The position numbers were made by a program, and so were the translations under genes. Shown here one piece after another: positions 1-5,296 of a stretch of 8,060 nt of DNA. Position 1 is the stretch's first letter. Every line of letters starts with the position of its first letter. The stretch is taken from contig JAPXTJ010000139.1 in the NCBI GenBank assembly GCA_033812595.1, forward strand, positions 1 to 8,060. Direction: 5' to 3'. Source of the DNA: JADLGF01 sp020849415. GTDB taxonomy: Bacteria > Chloroflexota > Chloroflexia > Thermomicrobiales > UBA6265. The notes below the pieces were generated by a model. That model was not told the DNA's origin. It did not search any database and saw nothing but the letters and a program-made list of their open reading frames with translations.

Positions 1-52
1 GCGGCGACGTCGATTCGTCGCCCGGCTTGGCATCGTGTTCATTTTCTGGCAT
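1..52 (-). CDS. N-terminal fragment of an unidentified protein, cut by the window edge
   Basis: On the minus strand an ATG at 52-50 opens a frame reading MPENEHDAKPGDESTSP before the window ends. A purine-rich GAGGGT (66-61) lies 8 nt upstream and is a credible ribosome binding site. The 17 visible residues are hydrophilic and rich in Asp, Glu, Pro and Ser, so there is no signal peptide or membrane segment at this end. Such a polar start is common for cytoplasmic proteins and for those with a disordered N-terminal tail, but no family can be named. The gene would be the next one leftward on the same strand as the small anchored protein at 354-686. The reading frame is inferred from the start codon, spacing and composition only. 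Confidence 0.45.
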   Translation of the reverse strand, partial: MPENEHDAKPGDESTSP

Positions 53-250
53 TCGGAAAGACCCTCACACCACGCCGGCGCCACCACCCGATGAGCGAGC
101 GCGGTGTCTGTGAAATCGTTGGTTGTTTTCGCGTGGCTCCAGCGGGACACGCGGCCAGACCGTGGGTGTCTGAACCGGCGCGAATGACTCCGCGAACTCA
201 GGCGAATTCGGCGCAAGGCGCACCGTAACCTGAACGGAGTGTAACGCAAC
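53..250. other. Intergenic stretch without recognisable gene
   Basis: About 200 bases between the putative start at 52 and the inverted-repeat element at 251. Plus-strand frame 1 is open from the window edge to a TAA at 226-228, but its translation is rich in Arg, His and Pro with no motif and no supported start, so it is not called. No convincing -10/-35 pair was found, although the promoter of the leftward gene should lie here. Confidence 0.5.
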
Positions 251-354
251 ACGGGGTTCCGGGTTCCTCGTTCCGGGTTCCGCGTGAGTTTGGGATGGAC
301 TGCGGACTACGGAATCTCAACGCGGAACCCGGAACGCTATACCCGGAACCCCGT
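251..354. repeat. 104-bp inverted-repeat element with 34-nt arms
   Basis: Arm 251-284 pairs with arm 321-354 at 30 of 34 positions. The four mismatches form one block (265-268 against 337-340). The left arm contains the 12-mer GTTCCGGGTTCC twice (256-267 and 270-281), so the arm is itself a short direct repeat. The right arm keeps one full complementary copy (324-335) and a degenerate second. The outer edge of the right arm touches the TGA stop (356-354) of the small anchored-protein gene, so in minus-strand RNA the element would form a strong hairpin just after that stop. No U-run follows it, so intrinsic termination is uncertain. It is unrelated in sequence to the TGTAGGG element at 4079. 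Confidence 0.75.
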
Positions 355-686
355 CATGAGACCAGGGTGAGGATCAGGATGGTGATCAGGAGGATCACTA
401 CCATCACCGCGGTGCAGCTGACCGCGATGCTGGTGCCGGTGCCGGTGGTGGCCGACGCGCCGGGGCGATCGGCCGGCAAAACGTAATCGGGCGGGGTGGC
501 GGGAGCATCGCCGGCTTCCCGCAGCGTCACATCGTCCGCCTGCGCGGTCGTCTCGATCGATTCGACGAGGGAATCGCCGTCGGAATCGAGCCCCGGTTCG
601 ATGCCGGCCGTGTTTTCGACCGTCCCGCCGGCGTTACTGACTGGTGTTTCGTTCGATTCGTTCAGGTCGTCTCGATCGCTGGCCAT
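354..686 (-). CDS. Small acidic protein with C-terminal transmembrane anchor (hypothetical)
   Basis: A 110-residue protein of unknown function. Residues 1-50 are acidic and polar (many Asp, Glu, Asn and Ser, including DSDGDS), residues 60-85 are rich in Pro, Ala, Gly and Thr, and residues about 86-109 form one strongly hydrophobic helix ending LTLVS at the stop. This is the layout of a tail-anchored or single-pass membrane protein with a disordered domain. The frame is open further up to a GTG at 767, but that codon lies inside the stem of the terminator at 761-792. The ATG at 686-684 has GAGG (698-695) 8 nt upstream and is preferred. An ATG at 740-738 would give 128 residues but lacks a clear ribosome binding site. 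It follows the oxidoreductase genes on the same strand beyond a terminator, so it is probably a separate unit. No family is recognised. Confidence 0.55.
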   Translation of the reverse strand: MASDRDDLNESNETPVSNAGGTVENTAGIEPGLDSDGDSLVESIETTAQADDVTLREAGDAPATPPDYVLPADRPGASATTGTGTSIAVSCTAVMVVILLITILILTLVS

Positions 687-760
687 CCACTCGTCCTCGT
701 CGTCGGCGTGCGCCTCGTTCGAAATCCAGTGTGCCAGCATTGCGAATCGGCCACAAGAAC

Positions 761-792
761 GAAGCACCGCGCCATTCCTGACGCGGTGCTTC
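761..792 (-). terminator. Hairpin terminator of the oxidoreductase operon
   Basis: A perfect 11-bp inverted repeat (GAAGCACCGCG at 761-771, CGCGGTGCTTC at 782-792) with a 10-nt loop starts 22 nt after the TAG stop (817-815) of the GMC oxidoreductase gene. On the minus strand the stem is followed by GTTCTTGTGG, which is only moderately T-rich, so it is an imperfect intrinsic terminator. Its position fits the end of the two-gene unit. Confidence 0.7.
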
Positions 793-814
793 GCTGCCCG
801 AGTTCGAGCGGTCG

Positions 815-2497
815 CTAGATGGCGATCGTACTGAAGTTCTGGGCCAGGTGATCGGCCGCGAACCAGGAGTGCGCGTAGATCGATTGGGTCGGGTTGTAGC
901 CGGTGGTGCTCGGCCAGTTCGAGCCGCCGAGCACGATCAGGTTCGGCGATTCGTGCACCTGTCCGTACTTGTTGGTGACCGACGTCGCCGGATCATCCCC
1001 CATGCGCGTGCCGCCGTAGGCGTGCGAGTTGATCGGGATATTGGCCGGCGGCCAACTCCAGGTCTGCACCGCGCCCATCGATTTCAGCGCCTCTTCGAGG
1101 CGGGCGTTGATGTGGGCATTGGCGGCGTGCTCGTTGTCGTACAGCTCCAGTGTCAGGCGCGGAATCGGCAAGCCGAGCGGGTCTTTCGCGGTTGGATCGA
1201 GATCGATGAAGTTGGCGTCGTACGGCAGCACCTCCAGCTGCGTGAAGATGCTGATGATCGACTGGCCACTCTCTTTCAGGAACTGCTTGTAGCTCGATCC
1301 CCAACCCGCCTGGCCGGGCGGTAGCAGGCTGCTGCGCGCAATCGGGGTCGATTCGCCCTGGCTGACATTGCAGATGGCGCCGCGAATGAAGCCGAGCCCG
1401 GTGTGATCGAAGTTGTCGCCGTTGAGATCATCGAAGGCGATCGATTGCGCGCCGGTGCCGGAGAAGACGTTGAAATTCGTGCCCGGAAAGTAGCCGTAGC
1501 CGCCACCGTACGAGTGGACCATGTACCACTTGCCGAGATTGCCGGCGTTGTTGCCGATGCCATCGGCGAAGAAGTTCGAGGTGGAGAGCCGCAACAGCCG
1601 GTAGTTCTCGTAGACGTAGGTCGCCACGATCACCATGCCGGCGGGTTGCTCCTGCTCCTCGCCGTTTTCATCGACGTAGATGACGCCGGTCGCCTGGCCC
1701 TGGTCGTTGGTGGTGATGCTGGTCACGCGGGAATTCGGCCGCACCTCCAGCAAGCCGGTTTCCATCGCCGCCGGGATGGCGGTGACGTGGGCGCCAAGTT
1801 TGGCATCGTTCCAGCAGCCGTGACCGGTGCAATACCCGCAGTACGAGCAGGCTGGCCGGCCGTTGTAATCGACGCTGTTGATGCCGGCCGGGGAGGTGAA
1901 GGGGTTGAAGCCGAATTTGCTGAGACCGTCGAACGCCCACTCACCGAGGCCGCTCCGGCGAAGGCCGGGCATCGGATAGTCGTTGACGCGCGGTGATTCG
2001 AAGGGGTTCGTGCCCCCGTCGCCCGCGACGCCGTAGACCGTCTCGACCTTCTCGTAATAGGGTTCGAGTTCCTCGTAGGTGACCGGCCAGTCCTGGATGT
2101 TCGAGCCGGCCGGTAGCGACTCTTCGCCGTACCGCTCAACGGTGCTCGATCGAATCTTGAAATCGTCGACCCGGTACCGCCAGCTCTGGCCGGTCCAGTG
2201 GTGGGTGCCGCCGACGTGGTTGTCCATCACGATCGCGCCGACCGGCGGCGGTCCGACCTCGGTCTCGGCGTTCGGCCGCCAGGTCGGGATTTCGTGGTTG
2301 TTCTTCTCATCCGCGAAAGGGTTGTGGAAGGGATAGGCCATCAATTCGTCGTAGTAGCGGAGGAAATCGGCCTTATCGCGCCACGGCCCCGCTTCGAGGC
2401 CGACGACGTTGTGGCCCGCCTGGGTCAGCACGTAGGCGGCGGTGCCGCCGGCGACACCGAGGCCGATGATGACGGCGTCTGTCTTCGGGAGCGCCAT
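815..2497 (-). CDS. GMC-family FAD-dependent oxidoreductase (gluconate/glucose dehydrogenase large-subunit type)
   Basis: A 560-residue flavoenzyme predicted to oxidise an alcohol or sugar hydroxyl. The N-terminal dinucleotide fold is visible as GLGVAGG (12-18) with the ribose-binding acid at E35. NHVGGTHHW (93-101) is the FAD-contact segment. The C-terminal GMC domain has SHAYGGTRMG (491-500) and GYNPTQSI (533-540), so H492 and N535 are the likely catalytic His/Asn pair. Four cysteines, C217, C220, C223 and C228 (CSYCGYCTGHGC), lie where related FAD dehydrogenase large subunits carry cluster-binding cysteines; an iron-sulfur cluster is an inference. There is no signal peptide. The ATG overlaps the upstream stop (TAATG) and GGAGGAGG (2511-2504) lies 6 nt before it, so translation is coupled to the Tat-signal partner. 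By analogy with known gluconate and glucose dehydrogenases, the two are probably exported together. The substrate is unknown. Confidence 0.92.
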   Translation of the reverse strand: MALPKTDAVIIGLGVAGGTAAYVLTQAGHNVVGLEAGPWRDKADFLRYYDELMAYPFHNPFADEKNNHEIPTWRPNAETEVGPPPVGAIVMDNHVGGTHHWTGQSWRYRVDDFKIRSSTVERYGEESLPAGSNIQDWPVTYEELEPYYEKVETVYGVAGDGGTNPFESPRVNDYPMPGLRRSGLGEWAFDGLSKFGFNPFTSPAGINSVDYNGRPACSYCGYCTGHGCWNDAKLGAHVTAIPAAMETGLLEVRPNSRVTSITTNDQGQATGVIYVDENGEEQEQPAGMVIVATYVYENYRLLRLSTSNFFADGIGNNAGNLGKWYMVHSYGGGYGYFPGTNFNVFSGTGAQSIAFDDLNGDNFDHTGLGFIRGAICNVSQGESTPIARSSLLPPGQAGWGSSYKQFLKESGQSIISIFTQLEVLPYDANFIDLDPTAKDPLGLPIPRLTLELYDNEHAANAHINARLEEALKSMGAVQTWSWPPANIPINSHAYGGTRMGDDPATSVTNKYGQVHESPNLIVLGGSNWPSTTGYNPTQSIYAHSWFAADHLAQNFSTIAI

Positions 2498-3240
2498 TAC
2501 GATCCTCCTCCATACTCGGCCACCGACCGGTGTTCCGGTTCCGGCAGGACGTCGAGCGCCTGGTTTTCCGCCGTCCAGAGGAGGCGAATCCCGGTGTAAC
2601 CGATCAAATCCCAGCCGGCGAAGTTCTGATTGCCACCGTGAACCGGATCGGCGAAGAGACCCTCCCGGGTGCAGGAGAGGAGCGATCCGAAGAAGCCCGC
2701 CGGCACGCTCTCGATTTCACCCGCTTCGATCTGCGTCAGCAGCGCGTCCTGCGCCTCCGGCGCCAGCGCGGCGAACTCACCACCTTCGGACGCGCCATCG
2801 AGCGCTGCCAGTCCCTCCTGGTAAAGGGGCAGGAGCGTCGCGTAACGGCCGGCCAGTGCGCGGTCGATGTAGACAAAAACACCCGCTTCGGTGGCGCTCG
2901 GGCCGAGATCATCGGGCGGGAAGATGCGATCGGTGGCGGCTTTCAGCGTCTCGATCTCGGCGGCGGTCAGCGCGACCGCTTCGTAGTGATCGAGATCGAC
3001 GGGTGTCGCCGCCGGCGGAACCGGGGATGCGACCGGCGAGGCGGCCGGCGCCGCCGGGGAGGCGGTCTGGTGCAGGGTGATGACCGGCTTGCCGGTCAGC
3101 CCGGGGGAAGCGCCGGTAAGCTCCGGCAGGGTGAGACCGGCGACCGCCGCGCCGCCGGCAACGAGAGAGGTATCGCGCAACAGCCGGCGGCGATCGATCG
3201 ATCGATTGCCGGTCGGGTACGCGGGAGGTTGTTTGGTCAC
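2497..3240 (-). CDS. Gluconate 2-dehydrogenase subunit 3 family protein with Tat signal
   Basis: A 247-residue small subunit partnering the GMC flavoenzyme encoded immediately downstream. The N-terminus has a twin-arginine motif (DRRRLLRD, 16-23) followed by a hydrophobic stretch (about 26-40), so it should be exported folded by Tat and may carry the signal-less large subunit with it. Residues 60-81 are an Ala/Pro/Ser/Val linker. The family domain covers about 84-230, and the segment GLFADPVHGGNQNFAGW (194-210) leading into DLIGYTG is characteristic of the subunit 3 family. The start is GTG (3240-3238) with AAGGA (3252-3248) 7 nt upstream; an in-frame TGA lies closely upstream. It is first in a two-gene unit, divergent from a TetR regulator. 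The cytochrome c subunit that completes some known complexes is not encoded here. Confidence 0.9.
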   Translation of the reverse strand: MTKQPPAYPTGNRSIDRRRLLRDTSLVAGGAAVAGLTLPELTGASPGLTGKPVITLHQTASPAAPAASPVASPVPPAATPVDLDHYEAVALTAAEIETLKAATDRIFPPDDLGPSATEAGVFVYIDRALAGRYATLLPLYQEGLAALDGASEGGEFAALAPEAQDALLTQIEAGEIESVPAGFFGSLLSCTREGLFADPVHGGNQNFAGWDLIGYTGIRLLWTAENQALDVLPEPEHRSVAEYGGGS

Positions 3241-3368
3241 GACATCATCCTTTGCTCAAGCGGACTGCGCCGAAGAGACGCCGTATCTGGGGAAGCTCCT
3301 TTCATTGGGTGCTGTCGAGGTTCCTGGCGCTGGCACGCGCCCGAAAACACTCACCGGTTGGATCCGTA

Positions 3369-3387
3369 AAACAACAACGTGTTGTTT
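3369..3387. promoter_or_regulatory. Candidate operator dyad for the divergent TetR regulator
   Basis: AAACAACA (3369-3376) and TGTTGTTT (3380-3387) are perfect 8-bp inverted half-sites around a 3-nt centre (ACG). This AT-rich 19-bp dyad stands out in GC-rich DNA and lies in the gap between the regulator and the oxidoreductase genes. Its size fits TetR-family operators. Binding by the neighbouring regulator is an inference. Confidence 0.5.
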
Positions 3388-3397
3388 ATCGAATATC

Positions 3398-3426
3398 ACG
3401 GTACGCTTACGGTCCGGGCGTGTCAA
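3398..3426 (-). promoter_or_regulatory. Candidate promoter for the oxidoreductase operon
   Basis: On the minus strand a perfect TTGACA (3426-3421) is followed after 17 nt by TACCGT (3403-3398), a weak -10 match (3 of 6). Transcription would begin near 3391, placing the AAACAACA/TGTTGTTT dyad at about +4 to +22, where a bound repressor could block it. The leader would be about 150 nt. The -35 is good and the -10 is poor. Confidence 0.35.
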
Positions 3427-3471
3427 TAGCGCCGGTAGCAAGCGCCGGCATCGTGAATCGAGTGGGTTCTG

Positions 3472-4056
3472 GTGGTGGTAGCGGTGGACCGGCGGATCGA
3501 GCGAACGCGAGCGCAGCTCCGGAACGCGGTGATGGAGTTGATCGAGCAGGGCGATCGCGCGGAAATCACGGTGCAGGAGGTGACGCGTCGCGCCCGCGTC
3601 AACCGGGCAACCTTCTATCAGCACTACCGGGATAAAGACGAACTGATCGAACGGACCATCGGGGAACTCGTTGACGAGGTCTACGACGCCTGTTCGCCGG
3701 TGCTGGCCGGGATCGATCGCTTTCGGCCCGATCTGGTGCACCCGTCCGTGGTGCACGCGTTGCTGAAGATCGGCGAGCGTCCGGCCCTTTTCGCCCGGCT
3801 GATCGGTCCGGGCGGTGATCCCACCTTCAACCGCATCTTCTCGGAACGAACGGTTGCGCTCGGATTACAGGCGCTCTCGGTGCAGTGTGCGGACGAACCG
3901 TCGAACGCGGTGCCCCAGGCGATCCGCGCCCGCGCCTCGACCGGCATGTTCATCTCGATCTGCAGCTACTGGCTCGAAACCGGCTGTGTCGAACCGGTGG
4001 AATCGGTGGCCGACTGGTACTGGCGCCTGACGCACCCCGTCTGGTTCCCCGAATAG
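3472..4056 (+). CDS. TetR/AcrR-family transcriptional regulator
   Basis: A protein of up to 194 residues with the standard TetR layout. An N-terminal helix-turn-helix domain covers about residues 8-55, with the recognition region ITVQEVTRRARVNRATFYQH (32-51) followed by RDKDEL, the usual TetR pattern. The variable C-terminal part (about 75-190) would bind a ligand and dimerise, and its ligand cannot be read. The start is uncertain. GTG codons at 3472, 3475 and 3484 are in frame, none has a strong ribosome binding site, and starting at 3484 would give the more typical MDRRIERTR opening. The gene diverges from the Tat subunit/GMC pair across a 231-bp gap with a 19-bp dyad, so local repression of that pair, itself, or both is likely. 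It converges on the membrane protein gene at 4241, with the inverted-repeat element between them. Confidence 0.9.
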   Translation: MVVAVDRRIERTRAQLRNAVMELIEQGDRAEITVQEVTRRARVNRATFYQHYRDKDELIERTIGELVDEVYDACSPVLAGIDRFRPDLVHPSVVHALLKIGERPALFARLIGPGGDPTFNRIFSERTVALGLQALSVQCADEPSNAVPQAIRARASTGMFISICSYWLETGCVEPVESVADWYWRLTHPVWFPE

Positions 4057-4078
4057 ACTCGTACGAACAAACAATCGG

Positions 4079-4213
4079 TGTAGGGTTGCGGACCTTGTGT
4101 CCGCCCGTCTCGTTCCGCCTCGGTCAATTCGTGCAGCATCACCAACTCTGCCGGATTCTTCAGTGAATTTTGCTGTCACCTGGACGGGCGGACACAAGGT
4201 CCGCAACCCTACA
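4079..4213. repeat. REPIN-like element: 31-bp perfect inverted arms, each with a GTAG-headed hairpin
   Basis: Arms 4079-4109 and 4183-4213 are perfect reverse complements over 31 bp, separated by 73 bp. Each arm reads TGTAGGG, then a 6-bp stem (GCGGAC, loop CTTGT, GTCCGC; 4088-4104 in the left arm). A GTAG tetranucleotide next to a small hairpin, present as two inverted copies, is the layout of REP doublets (BIMEs/REPINs) mobilised by REP-associated Y1 transposases in other bacteria. No transposase is encoded here, and no target-site duplication is visible. The element fills the gap between two convergent genes, where its hairpins could also end transcription from both sides. A related partial copy lies at 8025-8060. 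Membership of the REPIN class is inferred from architecture. Confidence 0.8.
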
Positions 4214-4240
4214 ACGGGGTAGCTGTGGTGGCGTTGACCG

Positions 4241-5206
4241 TCAGTCGCGGTGGCGGAGGTCGGCGGAGGCGCGGGAGAATTCCGGGCCGAAGGCGGCCAG
4301 TTCGGGGTCGATCGGACGATCGTGCCGCCCCTTGAGCAGGTGATAGACAAGCGCCCCCGCTCCGTACGCTCCCGAAACGAAGATCACCATGCCGCCGACA
4401 TAGGGCAGCAGAATGGTCAACTGCAGGAGCAGGATGCCGATGATCGTGGCGAGCACGGCCGCGCCGGTCGAGTACTCCCGCGTAAAGGGCCTCAGCAGCA
4501 GCGTACCGACGCGCGCTCCGATCAGCGTGTACCCGAGCCACCACAACCCCGGCAGCACCAGTCCGATCATCACCAGTCCAAGCGGGATGCCGATGATCGT
4601 GAACATGACCAGCAGGGCCAGGATCGGGATCGCGATCCAGACCGTCAGCGCCGTCAGCAGGTTCCGCCCGATGCGCCGGCTCGCGCCGGAGACGAAGATC
4701 GGGAATTGCTGACCCGCCGCGAGCGTGAAGATCACCCCGCCAGCGAGCAGGAAGAGGGTCGTCAGCACCCAGATGACGAGCGCGAAGGTCGGGCTGCTCC
4801 ACCATTCGAGCAGGAAAAAGCTGCCGACCATCTCGGTCTGTCCGAGCACCACGCCGCCAGGCATGATTTCCAGCGTGCTGTTTTGCAGGGTGATGTTGTT
4901 CGCCCGGCCGTTCGGTCCGATCACGATGTGACTGCTGAACGCCAGGATTTCCTGGGTCACCTCGCCGTTGATCGTGGCGGTGCCGTCGATAACGACGAGC
5001 AGGTTCTCAACCGTGCCGTTGACCAGCGTGTCATTGTGAATGCCGATGACCATGTGGAGCCGCTCGTGCTCCTGCACGATGAGCGGATCGTTGATCGAGC
5101 CGGCGAATTGACCGTCCCGGGTGGGAGTGCTGGAGTCCTGGGCTGATGCGGGCGTGGCCAGCACGAGCGCGTAGGCGAAGATGATGAGCAGGAATAGACG
5201 CGCCAT
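4241..5206 (-). CDS. Membrane protein with signal peptide, bactofilin-like repeat domain and multi-helix C-terminus
   Basis: A 321-residue protein of unknown exact role. Residues 1-22 are a signal peptide ending ATPASA before QD. Residues about 40-125 are short alternating hydrophobic strands with Gly/Asn turns (NDTLVNGTVENLLVVIDGTA, then NGEV, SSHIVIGPNGRANNI), the pattern of the right-handed beta-helix seen in bactofilin-type polymer-forming proteins. Residues about 140-165, 183-230 and 248-291 hold four or five membrane helices, and the tail (292-321) is polar and charged. The frame extends upstream to 5314, but the ATG at 5206 begins the signal peptide and has AAGGA (5221-5217) 10 nt before it. 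It is divergent from the methyltransferase gene at 5297. Similar proteins are commonly annotated as polymer-forming or of unknown function; a role in envelope organisation is only inference. Confidence 0.8.
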   Translation of the reverse strand: MARLFLLIIFAYALVLATPASAQDSSTPTRDGQFAGSINDPLIVQEHERLHMVIGIHNDTLVNGTVENLLVVIDGTATINGEVTQEILAFSSHIVIGPNGRANNITLQNSTLEIMPGGVVLGQTEMVGSFFLLEWWSSPTFALVIWVLTTLFLLAGGVIFTLAAGQQFPIFVSGASRRIGRNLLTALTVWIAIPILALLVMFTIIGIPLGLVMIGLVLPGLWWLGYTLIGARVGTLLLRPFTREYSTGAAVLATIIGILLLQLTILLPYVGGMVIFVSGAYGAGALVYHLLKGRHDRPIDPELAAFGPEFSRASADLRHRD

Positions 5207-5234
5207 CGTCGGTGGTTCCTTCCGTGAGCGAAGT

Positions 5235-5281
5235 CCCTCATTGGATCGCCCGGCGACTATTCTAGTCCCGTGGAATGAGGG
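5235..5281. promoter_or_regulatory. Nested dyads in the divergent promoter gap
   Basis: The 90-bp gap between the divergent genes at 5206 and 5297 contains an outer perfect 8-bp inverted repeat (CCCTCATT at 5235-5242, AATGAGGG at 5274-5281). Inside it is a dyad, GACTA (5255-5259) TTC TAGTC (5263-5267). The inner dyad contains -10-like hexamers on both strands: TAGAAT on minus (5264-5259, 5 of 6 to consensus) and TATTCT on plus (5258-5263, 4 of 6). No good -35 pairs with either. It may be a shared control site. Confidence 0.35.
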
Positions 5282-5296
5282 TGACGGGCAGGCAGG

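Noticed and set aside
110..135. Minus-strand AAAACAACCAACG resembling the half-site of the dyad at 3369
   Set aside because: Only a loose half-site match without a second arm; not enough to claim a second operator.
1..228. Open plus-strand frame 1 from the window edge to TAA at 226
   Set aside because: Translation shows no motif or protein-like pattern, and the minus-strand start at 52 with a ribosome binding site competes for the same bases.
848..1996. Long plus-strand frames (848-1324 and 1403-1996) opposite the GMC oxidoreductase
   Set aside because: The opposite strand has clear FAD and GMC motifs across the whole span. These frames are Arg/Val/Asp-rich without motifs, as expected for antisense of GC-rich codons.
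3191..3207. Short GATC tandem (three GATC plus GATT) near the start of the Tat subunit gene
   Set aside because: It encodes part of the Tat motif region (SIDRR) and is short enough to be chance in DNA where cgatc is frequent.
2442..3369. Plus-strand frames up to 279 codons opposite the Tat subunit gene
   Set aside because: Arg/Gly-rich low-information translations that lie on the antisense strand of a gene with a Tat signal and family motif.
4079..4213. Possible CRISPR repeats or an insertion sequence with target duplication
   Set aside because: The two 31-bp copies are inverted, not direct, with only one spacer. No transposase frame and no matching flanking duplication were found.
4250..5146. 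298-codon plus-strand frame opposite the membrane protein
   Set aside because: Its composition (Asp, Arg, Gln, His) is the antisense image of hydrophobic helices; the minus strand has a signal peptide and ribosome binding site.
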